From: Papaver somniferum
Lineage: Eukaryota > Streptophyta > Magnoliopsida > Ranunculales > Papaveraceae
DNA: 64,000 nucleotides
Assembly: GCF_003573695.1 (NCBI RefSeq)
Contig: NC_039364.1
Location: forward strand, 232,989,656-233,053,655
Reading direction: 5' to 3'
The first letter of the stretch is position 1, and every line of letters starts with the position of its first letter. A program made the translations under genes and the position numbers. Below, in pieces: positions 34,468-46,316 of the stretch. Below the pieces are notes generated by a model that saw only the letters and a program-made list of their open reading frames with translations, made no database searches and was not told where the DNA came from.

Positions 34468-36284
34468 TTTTTAATATGTAAAAGAAATCAAATTTGAAAA
34501 GAAAAATTATAAAGAAGGAGTAGAAGCATATGCTAATTCTTTGTTTTATACAAGACAAGAAAAAATCATATGATTCAGATGTTACCATTTTATGTTAAAA
34601 AATATACAATAATGTGATTTATGTGATATACTTGTACATTTGAAAATGTAAAATACTACACATATCTTGTAATTGTATTTAAATAACGCTATGGTTTTCT
34701 AGGTTTTTGTTTGTTGAGTTTCTTACTTAGAATCAAAATTTGGTTTTTATTGTTATAAATATATTGGAGGTTCTAAAGTTTTATGAGTTGTTAGTTTTCC
34801 ATCCTTGTCTGATTTACATGCATAGATTAAAAAAAAAAAGTACAATAAAAAGCTCTAACAATTTTTTCTCCTTGGATCTTGTACATGTTAAGGACGACTC
34901 TGATTCCATGATATAACAAATTGCCATTGTTAATCATATGTACTAAGTTACAATGTACAACCTGCAATTCCATGCATTCTTATTCACAGGTGAAACTTAT
35001 CGAAGGTTCTAACCATATATATTTCAAGCACGGATGTTCCTCACCTCGTTCCTAATTTTTGGTAGTTGTTTATAGGTGATTCGTGATTTGACCCTAATAG
35101 TAGCAGGATATGCACCCCCTCTACCTCCTTAGGTGTATCTCTGTATTTTTAACCATTTCATTTTCCTTATAGTTGTTTATTTACCAAAATGCCTTGTTTC
35201 TTAAGTTAATTTGATTTTTCATCCAAACTCCCTTGGTTATGTCAAAGATGTTCATTTACCTATCTTTAGTCAAACACCTCTAAACGGACCAAGTCCCTAA
35301 TATTTCTTTTTGGATTTAGTTATAGCCATTACATAAACCGTAGGTCGATCACAATGAATTTTTAGGTATATATCAATGCTAGTCACCTGACTGTTGAGGA
35401 GGCGTAGTCTCACCAACAGTCATAACAGTTGATGAGTTGTTACTCGTAGAGTGTAAATCTCCCTTTCCATGTCAATGATACTGATTTAACTAACTTGAAT
35501 TTTTAGCCAAGCACCTCTTAAGAAAAGTATGAAAAACAGGTTCTCTGAGATTTAATGAGATCAAATTTTTGACATTGTACATTTTCTGTATATGACCTTT
35601 CTTACCACGTGAAAAATACGTTCTCTGAGATTTAGTAGATCAGAGTTTACCTTTTTAAGTGATTCAGAAATTGTATTGGTGAAAAGTTCGGAATCTTCAC
35701 TTCATCAGAGTATAAAAAATTCTTAACATATTCTTCTTTCTCAAGACAAGATGAATTATTGGAGCAGGAATCTCTCATACATCCACAAAATGGTTTAAAT
35801 CTGATACATTTTTCTCCATCTACTCAATTTTTTAAAGAGTGTGAACAAGGTCTGTATTGAGTAGTTGATTTTCATTCTCAAAAGTTTTTCTTGTTCAATA
35901 CTTTCATCAAGTATTTTGTTAAGAAGATTATTACTTCATTCTTTCGATTGAAGTAATTCCTCAAGAAGACTGATTCTGTCATCAAGCAACGGGACATCAT
36001 ATTTCTTTACAGAGTTAAAATCATCAATTGCATTCTCAAATTTACCATGCGAAATGATAAACTTGTTATGCAATTGTATCATGAGAGGACCTGAGGAGAT
36101 ACTCTGACGAATTCCTCTAGTGACACGTGTTAAATATCCAGATATTGAAATCTCCTTCTTAGTAGTGTTCTTCATTCTGGGTAGTATGTATGGTGAGTCC
36201 TTTCTTGGTAGGTGAACTATCGTACTCTGACTCATTGTTTATAGGTTTATATCGCTACAAATACATATTGTTACATTTTTCCGG
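34468..36284 (-). mobile_element. Internal remnant of an old Copia-family element
   Basis: The minus-strand ORF 36235-35936 (99 aa, starting MSQSTIVHLPRKDSPYIL, ending in a Leu/Glu-rich DDRISLLEELLQSKE coil) lies just inside the LTR that starts at 36285. This is the place and orientation of the leader of the better-preserved Copia element (48000-48055), with which it shares TCGCTACAAATA. It also resembles in layout the small coiled ORF at 45731-46027. No gag or pol was recognised, and 34480-35730 is AT-rich and unassigned. Confidence 0.45.
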
Positions 36285-36476
36285 TGAAAAATACGGGTAC
36301 CAAGCACACTATCAAATATTAATTCAGAAACTAACTTGTACGGATAAAGTTGTCATAATCAGTAGCACAGATCAACAGTAAATATCTGATACTTGGTATG
36401 AAGAAAAGTTTAAATTGGATGATTTCAGAATCAATACTCGAATAACAACCTAGTGTATACCCGAACTATAATTACT

Positions 36477-36855
36477 TGTACCATCAATAAATTGATGGTG
36501 GTCTAGCCCGTGAAAGAAGACTCCAGAAGTTTCAAGAAGTCTTGTTTCCAAAGTTGCTTGTACATGAAGTTTATATCAGAATTAGGGTGACATAAACACT
36601 ATAAGTACATGTATCATAAACCCTATGAGGATAGGGAATCCTAGGTTAGCTAACCCGAAGAAATACAATTATATCATGATCATCAATAAAATCACTCCCT
36701 ATGGGATTCATCCGTGTGGATGTAGGCACAATGCCGAAATGCGTTAAATCCTTTGTCTCCTTTATTTTCCCTAGATTTGTTTTTAACCCTAATTCTCAAT
36801 AATCATCATCCATTCAATCGTGTTTAGTGCCTAGAAGTAATTTTAGGTACAAACA
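36477..36855 (+). repeat. 5' LTR of the short LTR element
   Basis: About 379 bp. It matches 38323-38723 closely, except for a short stretch (CCCGCTAGTAAAGCCCTTTA) present only in the 3' copy. Confidence 0.8.
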
Positions 36856-36970
36856 TTAGCGCCGACTAAGGGGATTCGTGTAAAACAATCATGTTTTACC
36901 ATTGAGAAAAAAAAAACATTGGCGCCGACTAAGGGGATTCGTGTAAAACGATCGTGTTTTTCCGTTGAGA
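36856..36970 (+). repeat. Duplicated primer-binding-site leader
   Basis: The block GCGCCGACTAAGGGGATTCG, followed by TGTAAAAC-ATC-TGTTTT and CCRTTGAGA, occurs twice in tandem at about 57-bp spacing. The copies start at 36856 (TTAGCGCC) and 36914 (TTGGCGCC). An A-run separates them. Confidence 0.75.
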
Positions 36971-38322
36971 GAAGTGCTGCAAAATCAAGTACGATATTCC
37001 GTTCAAAAATCAATAGGGAAAAAAAAGGGTTCAGAAGAAAAAGACGAAACAATGTTGCAAGTGGAAAGCGTTGCAGGGGTCCGCAGAAAGTGTTGCGAAA
37101 TCCAGAGAAACGATAAGAATTATAACTGTTACAGAAAGCGTTGCGAAAGATCCTTGTTCATCTAGCAAATCTCATCCATCAGATCCATGATCCAGCTCAA
37201 CAAAGATCATTGTATCAGACAGTGCCAGGTATCGCAAACCAGAACGAACCGATCAAACCAGTTCAGTTCAGGTCCAACCAGTCACTTGCCATATCAGCAG
37301 TGTATGCACAGTCAGCAACGCCACATCATCAAGCCAATCACTGGTCGACATGTCAGCGATACTCGATGACACCTCAACAGTCAGCGACCGCCATGCCACG
37401 TCATCGAATAAGGTCTACTCAGCTCGTGGCCATGTCATCATTATTGGCATGACATCATCCATGCTGAAATGTCAAGATACGGATCTGCATTGTGTGCCAC
37501 ATCAGCAACTACCGCGTCAGCGTTCGTGCCCAGTCATTTCCCACATCAGCATCAACACGCATGCTTCGTAAAAATCTTTTTTCGTCAATACCTTCTTCGT
37601 TTTAAGTCTGATTTGAGTGATTTTGGGCTTATTGGAATCGTCTTTCAAATCCCTAGAACATGAAAGCAAAAATTCATGTGTTGGAGAAAATTTTAGATGA
37701 ACTTTGGGAAGCAACATGATCGAGTTCAAGGTTCGTGGATAACGACATGATCGAGTTCCAGGTTTCTGGATAACGACGTGATCGAGTTCGAGACGAGGAT
37801 TGCTTAGACCCTTCAATATTTAGGGTTGCATCATATCACAAGAACCTAAAGCCTCACCTTGCACCTGAGCACTTAAGCCTTTCTTTTGTCTCAAGCATAA
37901 AATCTCGTCTTGCACGCGAGTACGAAGACTTACATCTTGGAAAGAATAAATTCTCGTCTCGACCACGAGCCCAATGCCCAATATTGGTCTAAAGACTCAT
38001 ATTCAACACAAGAAACAACCATCCAGCCCGAGCAGCGAGCGATTCATCCTTGTTACCTTGCGAGCAAAAAATCCTTTCCCCAGCCGCAAGCACACTACAT
38101 TCAACTCAAGACTCGACTAGCTCTCGAGTATCACAAGTCCAATACTCAGAAAAAAGTCTTGCCTAGCACGTGAATAATTTTTTTCCAGGTAATTACAATT
38201 GGGGGCGTCTTTGTAATATTTTACTCACGCTTGGGGTCGATCTACGTCATCAACGGCCGACGTAGAAGGAAAAACAAACTTCTTAACCCCTAACAGGTTG
38301 GAGGTTAAAAGGAGGCGATGTT

Positions 38323-38723
38323 TGTACCATCAATAAATTGATGGTGGCCCGCTAGTAAAGCCCTTTATGTCTAGCCCGTGAAAGAAGATTCCAGAAGATT
38401 CTAGATGTCTTGTTGCCCAAGTTTCTTTCACATGAAGTTTGTATCATAATTAGGGTTACATAAACATTATGAATACATGTATCCTAAACCCTATGAGGAT
38501 AGGGAATCCTAGGTTAGATAACCCGAAGAAATACAATTGTATCATGATCATCAATAAAATCACTCCCTCTCGGATTCATCCGTGTGGACGTTGTCACAAT
38601 GCCGAACCACGTTAAATCCTTTGTCTCCTTTATTTTCCCTCAATTCGTTTTTACCCCTTATTCTCAATAATCATCATCCATTCAATCGTGTTTAGTGCCT
38701 AGAAGTAATTTTGGGTACAAAAA
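38323..38723 (+). repeat. 3' LTR of the short LTR element
   Basis: Matches 36477-36855 and directly follows the purine tract. The left end is TGTACCATC. Confidence 0.8.
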
Positions 38724-38906
38724 ATAATACTAACTGAATTCCAACAAGAACAAGTGTTATAATATTTCTTTAAAGATACGAATTCTCAAAAATAAATCTT
38801 GTAGGTTCTATATAGTCTTTCAGGCTCAAAATTATATTGGTTATTTTAACGTATTACTTGTGATATTTCTATTATAAAGATAAATAATTTTGCAGAAATA
38901 AATAAC

Positions 38907-39941
38907 CTGCGTAATTGAGGCATACCCAGACTGATTGGCGTATACCTATTGAGACAAAACATAGGTCATTTGGAAGTAAAACATGACACCCCTTAACCAT
39001 ATGTTTCCAAAATGCCTAATCTACCCTTGTTTAATTAATACTAATAGTGTGTTTAGGTTAATTAATTTAGTTAGTTAATTAGTTGAATTAAAATTCTGAA
39101 ATTAGGTAATATTTGGGTTGAACTCATGGATTATGTGTTATGATTTTTGAGGATTTTTTTTTTTGAGATTTTTTTTTGTAACGAAAATGAAACCACACTA
39201 GCCAAACACTTATACAAAGGGGATTGCAAAGATGCTGAGTGATTTTATACTCAAAATTATAAAATAAATCAACACTTTCAATTATGAAAGTATGAAAAGT
39301 CGGCAAGGTCAACAAAAAAATACCCGACCGAGTATAAAATTTTTTACATGCAGAGAAAGGTGTTACAAATGCATGATTAGTCGGCAAGGTATTAATTTCA
39401 TAACCTTCCGACTAAAGGATGAATACCGTGATGACCCTGTAAATGTTAATTTCATAGATAAAAAGTCGGAAAGGTCGACAAAAAACAAACCTGCCGACTG
39501 ATACTAGTCAGCAAGGTCGACAAAAAAATACGTTGCCGACTATACTAGTCGGCAAGGTCGAAAAAAAGATATCCGCCGACTTTTGATAAAAATGTGGAAT
39601 AATACGGGTTTTGTTATTGGGTATGATTTTATACCCAATATCAACTCGATTATGTACTCAGTTTTGAGATTGGGTACAAAATCATACCCAATCTCAAACC
39701 CTTATGCTTTTTTTTATTATTATTATTATTATTATTTTTTTGATTTCATCATGTAGAGTTTTAAAAAGGTTTTGATAGGTTTTAGGTTTTAGTTTTAGTC
39801 GGAAGGGTTTAAAATTGGATGAAAATAGTAAGGACAATTTGGTCTTTTAGCATCTTTTAGACACCTCTTAACCCACTACCTTGGATGGGTTTAAAATTGG
39901 TATACCCTAATTAATCTGGGTACACCCCAATTTATCCAGGG
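38907..39941. mobile_element. 1,035-bp TIR element with 8-bp target duplication
   Basis: TAAATAAC is repeated exactly at 38899-38906 and 39942-39949. The ends form TIRs of about 40 bp: left AATTGAGGCATACCCAGACT, right (reversed) AATTGGGGTGTACCCAGATT, continuing GCGTATACC / GGGTATACC. A second inner inverted word is GACACCCCTTAACC / GACACCTCTTAACCC. An 8-bp TSD is typical of hAT elements, but the ends lack the usual CAGGG, so the superfamily is open. No transposase. The interior carries a five-unit hairpin array and a TTA microsatellite (39713-39735). Confidence 0.82.
39297..39585. repeat. Array of five AGTCGGCAAGGT hairpins
   Basis: Stems begin at 39298, 39378, 39463, 39505 and 39546 with TAGTCGGCAAGGT-like arms, and pair with ACCTTGCCGACTA-like arms about 15-25 bp downstream (for example 39533-39542). 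The loops are A-rich. Arms differ by a few bases per unit while pairing is mostly kept. Confidence 0.75.
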
Positions 39942-41632
39942 TAAATAACACAAGACACCAGAAGTTTTGTTAATGAGGAAAACTGCAAACTAGAAAAATT
40001 CCGGAACTCCGGAACTTGAGCACCACATTTTATTAAGCCACTAAAAACACTAACTTACTATCAGACTTCAGACTAGGATGTATTTGAGACGGAATCAACC
40101 CTACAAGTAATTAAGCATCTGTTGCACTCTTTGGGTATTTTGGATATCGCAAGACCCTATACAACACGATTAATCCCATAGCTGATGTCCTTTATAGGCC
40201 TAGGAGTTGATTTAACCTAAGTGAAGACTTCTTTGACTATTTCCCTCTAACATAAATCCTATTTGATTTTTTTCAGAAAGATATCCAATCAAGGTACTCA
40301 AATCTATATGATTATAAGGGACCTTCAAGAAAACAAAATATCAAAAAAAAAAACTTAATATTAGGTTGAACTTATTCTCTTAAAAAGTTACAGAGATGCC
40401 TGATCAATTCTTCCTCACAAGATCAATAAAAAAAAATCAAACCAGAAGTGATTTAGATATCTATCTTGTGGAATCGCATTATCTGAGGCGATGAATACTT
40501 TGTCTCTATCAAGTTCATGATCTAAAGTTTCGAGAACTTAGAAGATCAATAAGAAAAATATCACAAGAATTATCATGTAAAAGATAATATAATCGGGATT
40601 CAAGAATCTCTCGGTGAAGTCTTTCAAAGATAACTTCAAAGGAAACCTAGGTTTTTAAAGGACGACTCTAGTCTGCAATTAGGACATAGAAGTGACATGA
40701 TTGAGTTTCTATTGTGTAAATATTCCTCTATTTGTATCGATGAAAAAGCTTGGTATCTTACAAACAAAGCTAAGTTTGTCAACTGTTGCCTTGTTTAGAA
40801 CTGAAGCAAAACTTCTATATATACATAGATTATGCATGAAATCATATGAAAATTTTGTTTTAAATTACATAAAAGATGTATTCGACCAAAGTGCACCATA
40901 TGGTTTACCAAAGAGATACAGTTAAGTACTTCTGAAACCGACAAGCTTAAGTTATCACAAGATCGAATCAGTTAGTGAACTGTAAAAACAGTTTTGGAAG
41001 TAAAAACTCGTCTCATGACTTTAGATTTTTTATATTTACAAGTTTGCTAACTATGTAAATAGTTTGTGTATTTGAAAATAAAAAGTGTATATGAGACATC
41101 GAAAATCATCCAGTTCGCGAACTGATCAAATCATTTCGTGTACAGTAAAATATATATTATCCAATATTATCTCAAAATCGATCAGTTCGCGAACTTAGCA
41201 AATCAGTTCGTGTAACTAGTTAATTGAGATATTAAAAATCAAGTATTTATATTTGCAAGTTCGATTTTGTGAACTGGTAAAATAGTTAGTGAACTTTAAT
41301 AACTAACTTTGTTACTCCTTATAACTTTTAATCTTATTTGCAATGTTCATCATTATATTAAAGTCACACGACATGTCTCAGTACATATAATATGAGTAAA
41401 CATAGTAGTCAGTCTTCATATACCTTTGTTGATGAAGTTTGTGTTGATGGCGTCTTCAGTCTTTAAATTTAAAAGGTCGATTGGTGAGTTCTGACACTCA
41501 ACTACCATGCTTTATTCCTAGTCCGAGATTGACTTTAGTAGACTATAAATCAAGATATAGTTTTGATCAACTAAAATTGACAACAATCTTGACATTCCAA
41601 ACTTATGATTTTGACCGAGGAATGCTCTAACA

Positions 41633-41953
41633 GGATCACTAACCACCTCTCAAGAACAATCCAAATAAATAAAATAAGAGTTTAGGTATCTATCTTGAAA
41701 AACCGCAAATCCAACACAAAGAGAACTTTGTGATTTCTATCAATCTTGTTCCTGATATAAAGTTCATGATCTTCAATAATTATTAGAACAAGATATGGAT
41801 ATAATAATTATCAGGTAAAAAGATAGTGTGACTCGGCTTCACGACTCCCTAAGTGAAGTCTTCAAATTCGTCGCCTAGAAACAGTTTCGTAAATCAACAT
41901 ATTTTATATAGGAAGACTCTAGCTTCACAAATAGAATATAAGAGTGCGAGGGA
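41633..41953 (-). repeat. Copia-type LTR fragment, left part (continues at 56149)
   Basis: Matches the 40397-40700 part of the neighbouring LTR (ATCTATCTTG, AAGATAG/AAGATAA, GAAGTCTTCAAA). It is cut at 41953 by the insertion of the Copia element and resumes at 56149-57293. Confidence 0.65.
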
Positions 41954-44402
41954 TGAAAAATCGGGGGTCTAACAACCACACCCAATATTTCGCTTAGCAA
42001 TCTGTATGGACTAACTCCAATATACTTTCAAGAGATTCAACTATAGAGTCAGACTCAATCTTAAGAAGGTATATCCAAGAGCCACATCTCAATTTCTCAA
42101 TTCAATCTGCAATCAAACAAATAGGAATTTGCGAACCCGGATGAATATAATAAATAACTTGGACGGTAACAAAAACCTAATCCAAGTGCCAATCAATTTA
42201 GTCAACAACCAAAGGTTGGATTCACAATTGATTGAACTTACGCGTAACCTGTGATATTTCAATTATATAAGCAAATATAATGCGGAAAAGAAAGAACACA
42301 GACACTAGAAATTTTGTTAACGAGGAAACAACAAATACATAAAAACCCCAGGACCTAGTCCATATTTGAACACCGTACTGTATTAAGCCGCTACAAACAC
42401 TAGCCTACTCCAAGTTAACTTCAAACTGGAATGTAGTTGAGCCCTAACCAATCTCACACTGATCAAGGTACAGTCGCGTTCCTTACGCCTATGAATCCCA
42501 GCAGGACTCTACGCACTTGATTCCCTTAGATGATCTCGCCCACAACTAAGAGTTTCTACGACCCAAAGTCGAAGACTTGATAAACCAATCTGTCTCACAC
42601 AGAAAATTCTATTGAATAAATAAATCTATCTCCCACCTAAGAGTTTTTTTTTTCCGTATTTTGATATATCTAGGTGAACAGGAACTAATTGATACACCAG
42701 ACTTATATTCTTGAATAACAGCCTAGTAATATCAAGCACCTCACTATAATCTTAATCGTATGATAGAGAAACAAGATATTGTGGAATCACAAACGATGAG
42801 ACGAAGATGTTTATGACTACTTTTTATCTTGCCTATCGGAAATTGAATCTCGAGCAAATCTTAGAGAATATAGTACTGAATACTATAGAAAACAACAAGA
42901 TCAAAACACGCAATTACAGAGAAACAGTTGGATCCGGATTCATAATCCCAATGAAGTCTTCAAGTCGTTAACCTACATGATTTTAGAAAAACCTAAGGTT
43001 AAAGGAGAATCGACTCTAGTCACAACTAGTATCATACAGGAGGTGTGGGGATTAGGCTTCCCAGTTGCAATATTTCTCCCTTATATAGTCTTCAAATCAG
43101 GGTTTAAAATCAATGCTACCTTGGTAACAAAGCATTCAACATTCTTTGTTAGATGAAAACCTGATTAGACTCAATAAAATATCTTTCAACCGTTAGATCA
43201 AACTTAGCTTGTTACACACAAATGAAAAGTGACTTCATTTAGATATGAGTAACTGTACCTAAACGTGTACACTTTGTTGGATCAACAATAGTTAACCGAA
43301 GTTAGCCATATGAACACTTTCATAACAACCTTATTCATCTTAACAGAACTAGTTCAAATGACTCAAATGAAACTAGTTCTAGAGTTGTTCAATTGTTTTT
43401 ATTCTCATAAAAGCAAAATCGATTTTGATTCACTTGAATGAATTCATGAACATTATATCCACCATTTGCATAAGATTTCATTCCTTAATATATAAATGTA
43501 TTAGTTCATGAACAAACCGATTTTAGAAGATAACCTACTCAAGTATGCCAACGGGTACGCATACCTAAGTGGCCGGACTATGTTTGGGTTCTCCAGTATG
43601 CGTACTCAGTTAAATCCTGGAACTTGAAACTCACGCCAGTACGCATACCGGTATGCATACTAAGTTCCCGGACTTCCATTAAACCAACCAGTACGCGTAT
43701 GGGTATGCATACTATGGTTCCCGGACTTGGAATAACTTGCAACAGTAAGCATATAAGTACTCATAATGTTCTATATCCGATCATGGTTATTTGTTCTAAA
43801 CTCTCATTTCAAGCATTGTAACATTCTTAGAAGACGACAATATCTGTCTCACACAAACTATTAGCTTCAAAGCAATTTTCAAGTGATCGAATGATCAATA
43901 CGAAACATTCTGAGTCTACATCAAATGACTATCTCACACAAATCATGTAAGATGTTACCAGACAATTTTCATATGATAATCTTTTTACTTTCTTCAAGAA
44001 TATATGATGAACTTGGTTAAAGCGGAAGCTTACCAACACATATTTCGAGAAATATGTAAGCGGGTTAAACTCAGCTCAAAATATCAAATATGTATAATCA
44101 AAGTATATATAGCTATTCGAATTTTGTCTCAAATAGGAGATAGAGTAGATAGACATTTGAGTGATAAATGAGTTCAAGTCTCCACATACTTTTGTGGTTG
44201 AAGTTACACAAGCTCCTCTTAGTAGTTATTCGTCTTCAATCGACGAACGCCGTGAAGTCCAATGCTCAACGACACTTTCTATCCTAATCCGAGACTTATC
44301 TATAAGTAGACTAGAAATCAAGACTTATAATTTTGGCAACTAAACTTGATAACAAGCTTGAGATAGCAACGCTTGCGAGTTCGACCAAGCAGTGCTCTAG
44401 CA
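41954..44402 (-). repeat. 3' LTR of the Copia element
   Basis: 2,449 bp. On the minus strand it starts TGCTAGAGCACTGC and ends ...GATTTTTCA. It aligns along its length with 48056-50421 and 56041-56148. It contains repeated GTACGCATACC / GGTATGCATAC words (43540-43760). Confidence 0.88.
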
Positions 44403-44414
44403 ATCCCTCCCTTT
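44403..44414 (-). other. Polypurine tract of the Copia element
   Basis: Minus strand AAAGGGAGGGAT lies directly next to the 3' LTR start. Confidence 0.75.
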
Positions 44415-45730
44415 GTCAATTTTAGTTACAAAACTATCAATACATATGGATTACAAAATAAATAAACTTTGTAGCTTGTCATCCAAATGCTTGATTTCCT
44501 TGGTTCTTCAACATTAATCGAAATCTTCGTCACTTCCAAGTACTCCAGTGATTCTGAACGTGTTTAACTCAGCATCATAGTTTTTGAAGATCTGTATCTA
44601 TAACAATGAGAAGACAATAGCTCTCAATCATTGTTATACAGTGTCATAGTATCATTACACAATATCAAAGTCCAATTGTATCACAACTTTGACAACAATA
44701 ATATGGTAATATGTATCACTCCCTGTTAGTCAATACTTCATCTCACATGAAAAACACTCCCCCTTACATAATGATCCATAAAACATATGTATTTGTAGTG
44801 TGGACTACACATTAATTCTCCCCATTTTTGTCAATATAAATTGGCAAAGGTATGAAAACTAGTGGGATCATAATAAAATTCTCATAGAGATACTTCATGA
44901 CTAAAAGGAAACATATCATCTTTGTTTCGATGATTTCACATAGTCGAAACTTAGTGTATTCATAAAGGAGTTTATAAAGATACAAGAAACTCCTACAATA
45001 TTCCACATCCACACGCCCCACAAAGATATGGCAATTAATCACAAGTTCAATGAAGAAATCTCCCCCATAAAATGTCATTCCCGAAAGAACAACAAGAGCG
45101 ACCTTACTTTTACAAGAAAAGAAGGATTTCTTTGGACATTAACAAATTACATGAAACATGAATTTGTATCCAGAAAACTCAATTAAATTAACCACAAGAG
45201 AATCCATGATTAATTTAACCGGAAATGTTCAACATAAGAAAAGTTACGGAGCCGCACAGTACTTTCACATAGAAGTGGATCATGGAAAGATCAATATTGC
45301 GGAATATTCAAAGATTCATTCTATTTTTCATCAATATTTGCATAAAGACATATAATATCTTTGCAATCAAAAGTTCATCCTATCTTCCATCAATATTTGC
45401 ATAATGACATAATAGGCTTAACTTTTGACATATATGGGATAATCATAGTTCACGGACGCAACACACATATCCCATAACAATTTTTGCAATATATAGAACC
45501 AGTAAAGATTAATACTGCAAAATCATCTTCCAAATAAACTTTAGAATTTAAACAAATAAATCTAAATGCATTGCAAGAGGACAATCGTTGGTAATAGCTA
45601 CGTGTACTCACAATAAATGATATTTCAAACCCTAGTTATCCTTCTGAAAACGAATAAATTCTCATAAGAAGTTTCCTAGATAAAATTTAAGCAAGAAAAA
45701 AATGTCATTTCACTTACTTTAAAGACTCTT
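44415..45730. other. Copia 3' internal noncoding region
   Basis: AT-rich; repeated CATCAATATTTGCATAA words near 45330 and 45390. No pol motifs on either strand. Confidence 0.5.
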
Positions 45731-46027
45731 CTAATATTCCTTATAATCATCAAGATCATCTTCGATTATATCAATCCTGGATTCAAGATTATCCATCTTG
45801 TCTTCAAGTCTTTTAATTGGGGATTCTAGTTCACTCTTCAATACACGTACTTGATCCAAGACAATATTCATGGTTAATGAGAGTTTATCAAAATGAAAAA
45901 CAGTGGGATTTCCATCAGAGGATGAATCACGTTTATCTTGACACATCTCATTATCAGAAGAACCAAAACGCGGGAAAAAGAATAGTCCATACGTCATCTC
46001 TTTACTGGAAAGACTTGATGAGGACAT
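45731..46027 (-). CDS. Small coiled-coil ORF of the Copia element (98 aa)
   Basis: An ORF starting MSSSSLSSKEMTYGLFFFP. The C-terminal half is a predicted coil rich in Leu, Glu and Asp (LKSELESPIKRLEDKMDNLE). It lies downstream of gag. A similar small ORF lies in the older relative at 35936-36235. Function unknown. Confidence 0.4.
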   Translation of the reverse strand: MSSSSLSSKEMTYGLFFFPRFGSSDNEMCQDKRDSSSDGNPTVFHFDKLSLTMNIVLDQVRVLKSELESPIKRLEDKMDNLESRIDIIEDDLDDYKEY

Positions 46028-46316
46028 GATGGAGAAGGTAAATGAAATTCTTGCTTAAAGGAAAGGAATCTTCTATTTAAGAGGAATAAGATATGGGAAA
46101 AATTCCCAAAAAGACCTTTGACACAAACACTAACAGAGACTTAAAAGAGTTATGATAGGAAGATCATCCAAGTGTTCAGAAATGATTCATGGCTCAATAA
46201 CCGAAATTATAGCAAATTTAGGGAGATACACGAACAAGTCAGTAGAAATATTTTTACACTCCTCTTGAGATTATAGTTCTTGTCCAAGGGAAAACAGACA
46301 ATAACAATTATAAAAC

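Larger units (their letters stand above)
36477..38723 (+). mobile_element. Short non-autonomous LTR element (TRIM/LARD-like)
   Basis: Direct repeats 36477-36855 and 38323-38723 start TGTACCATCAATAAATTGAT and end near GGTACAAA. The interior (36856-38322, about 1.47 kb) has a PBS-like GCGCCGACTAAGGGG, a polypurine tract (TTAAAAGGAGGCGATG, 38304-38319), short repeats of ATGATCGAGTT and many CCACATCAGCA/CACGTCATC words. No gag or pol. Flanks read ATAATTACT and ATAATACT, an imperfect possible target duplication. Confidence 0.75.
36285..41632 (-). repeat. Old Copia-type LTR, interrupted by two insertions
   Basis: Begins TGAAAAATACGGG, like TGAAAAATCGGGG at 41954, and ends GACCGAGGAATGCTCTAACA (41613-41632). 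LTR segments are 36285-36476, 38724-38906 and 39942-41632. Removing the two inserts restores the block order of other copies, for example the GATATTTC..ATAAATAA..AGACACCAGAAG join. Confidence 0.7.

Noticed and set aside
45731..46027. Small coiled ORF as an envelope or host gene
   Set aside because: No signal or membrane segment, and it lies inside the Copia element; treated as an element ORF of unknown function.
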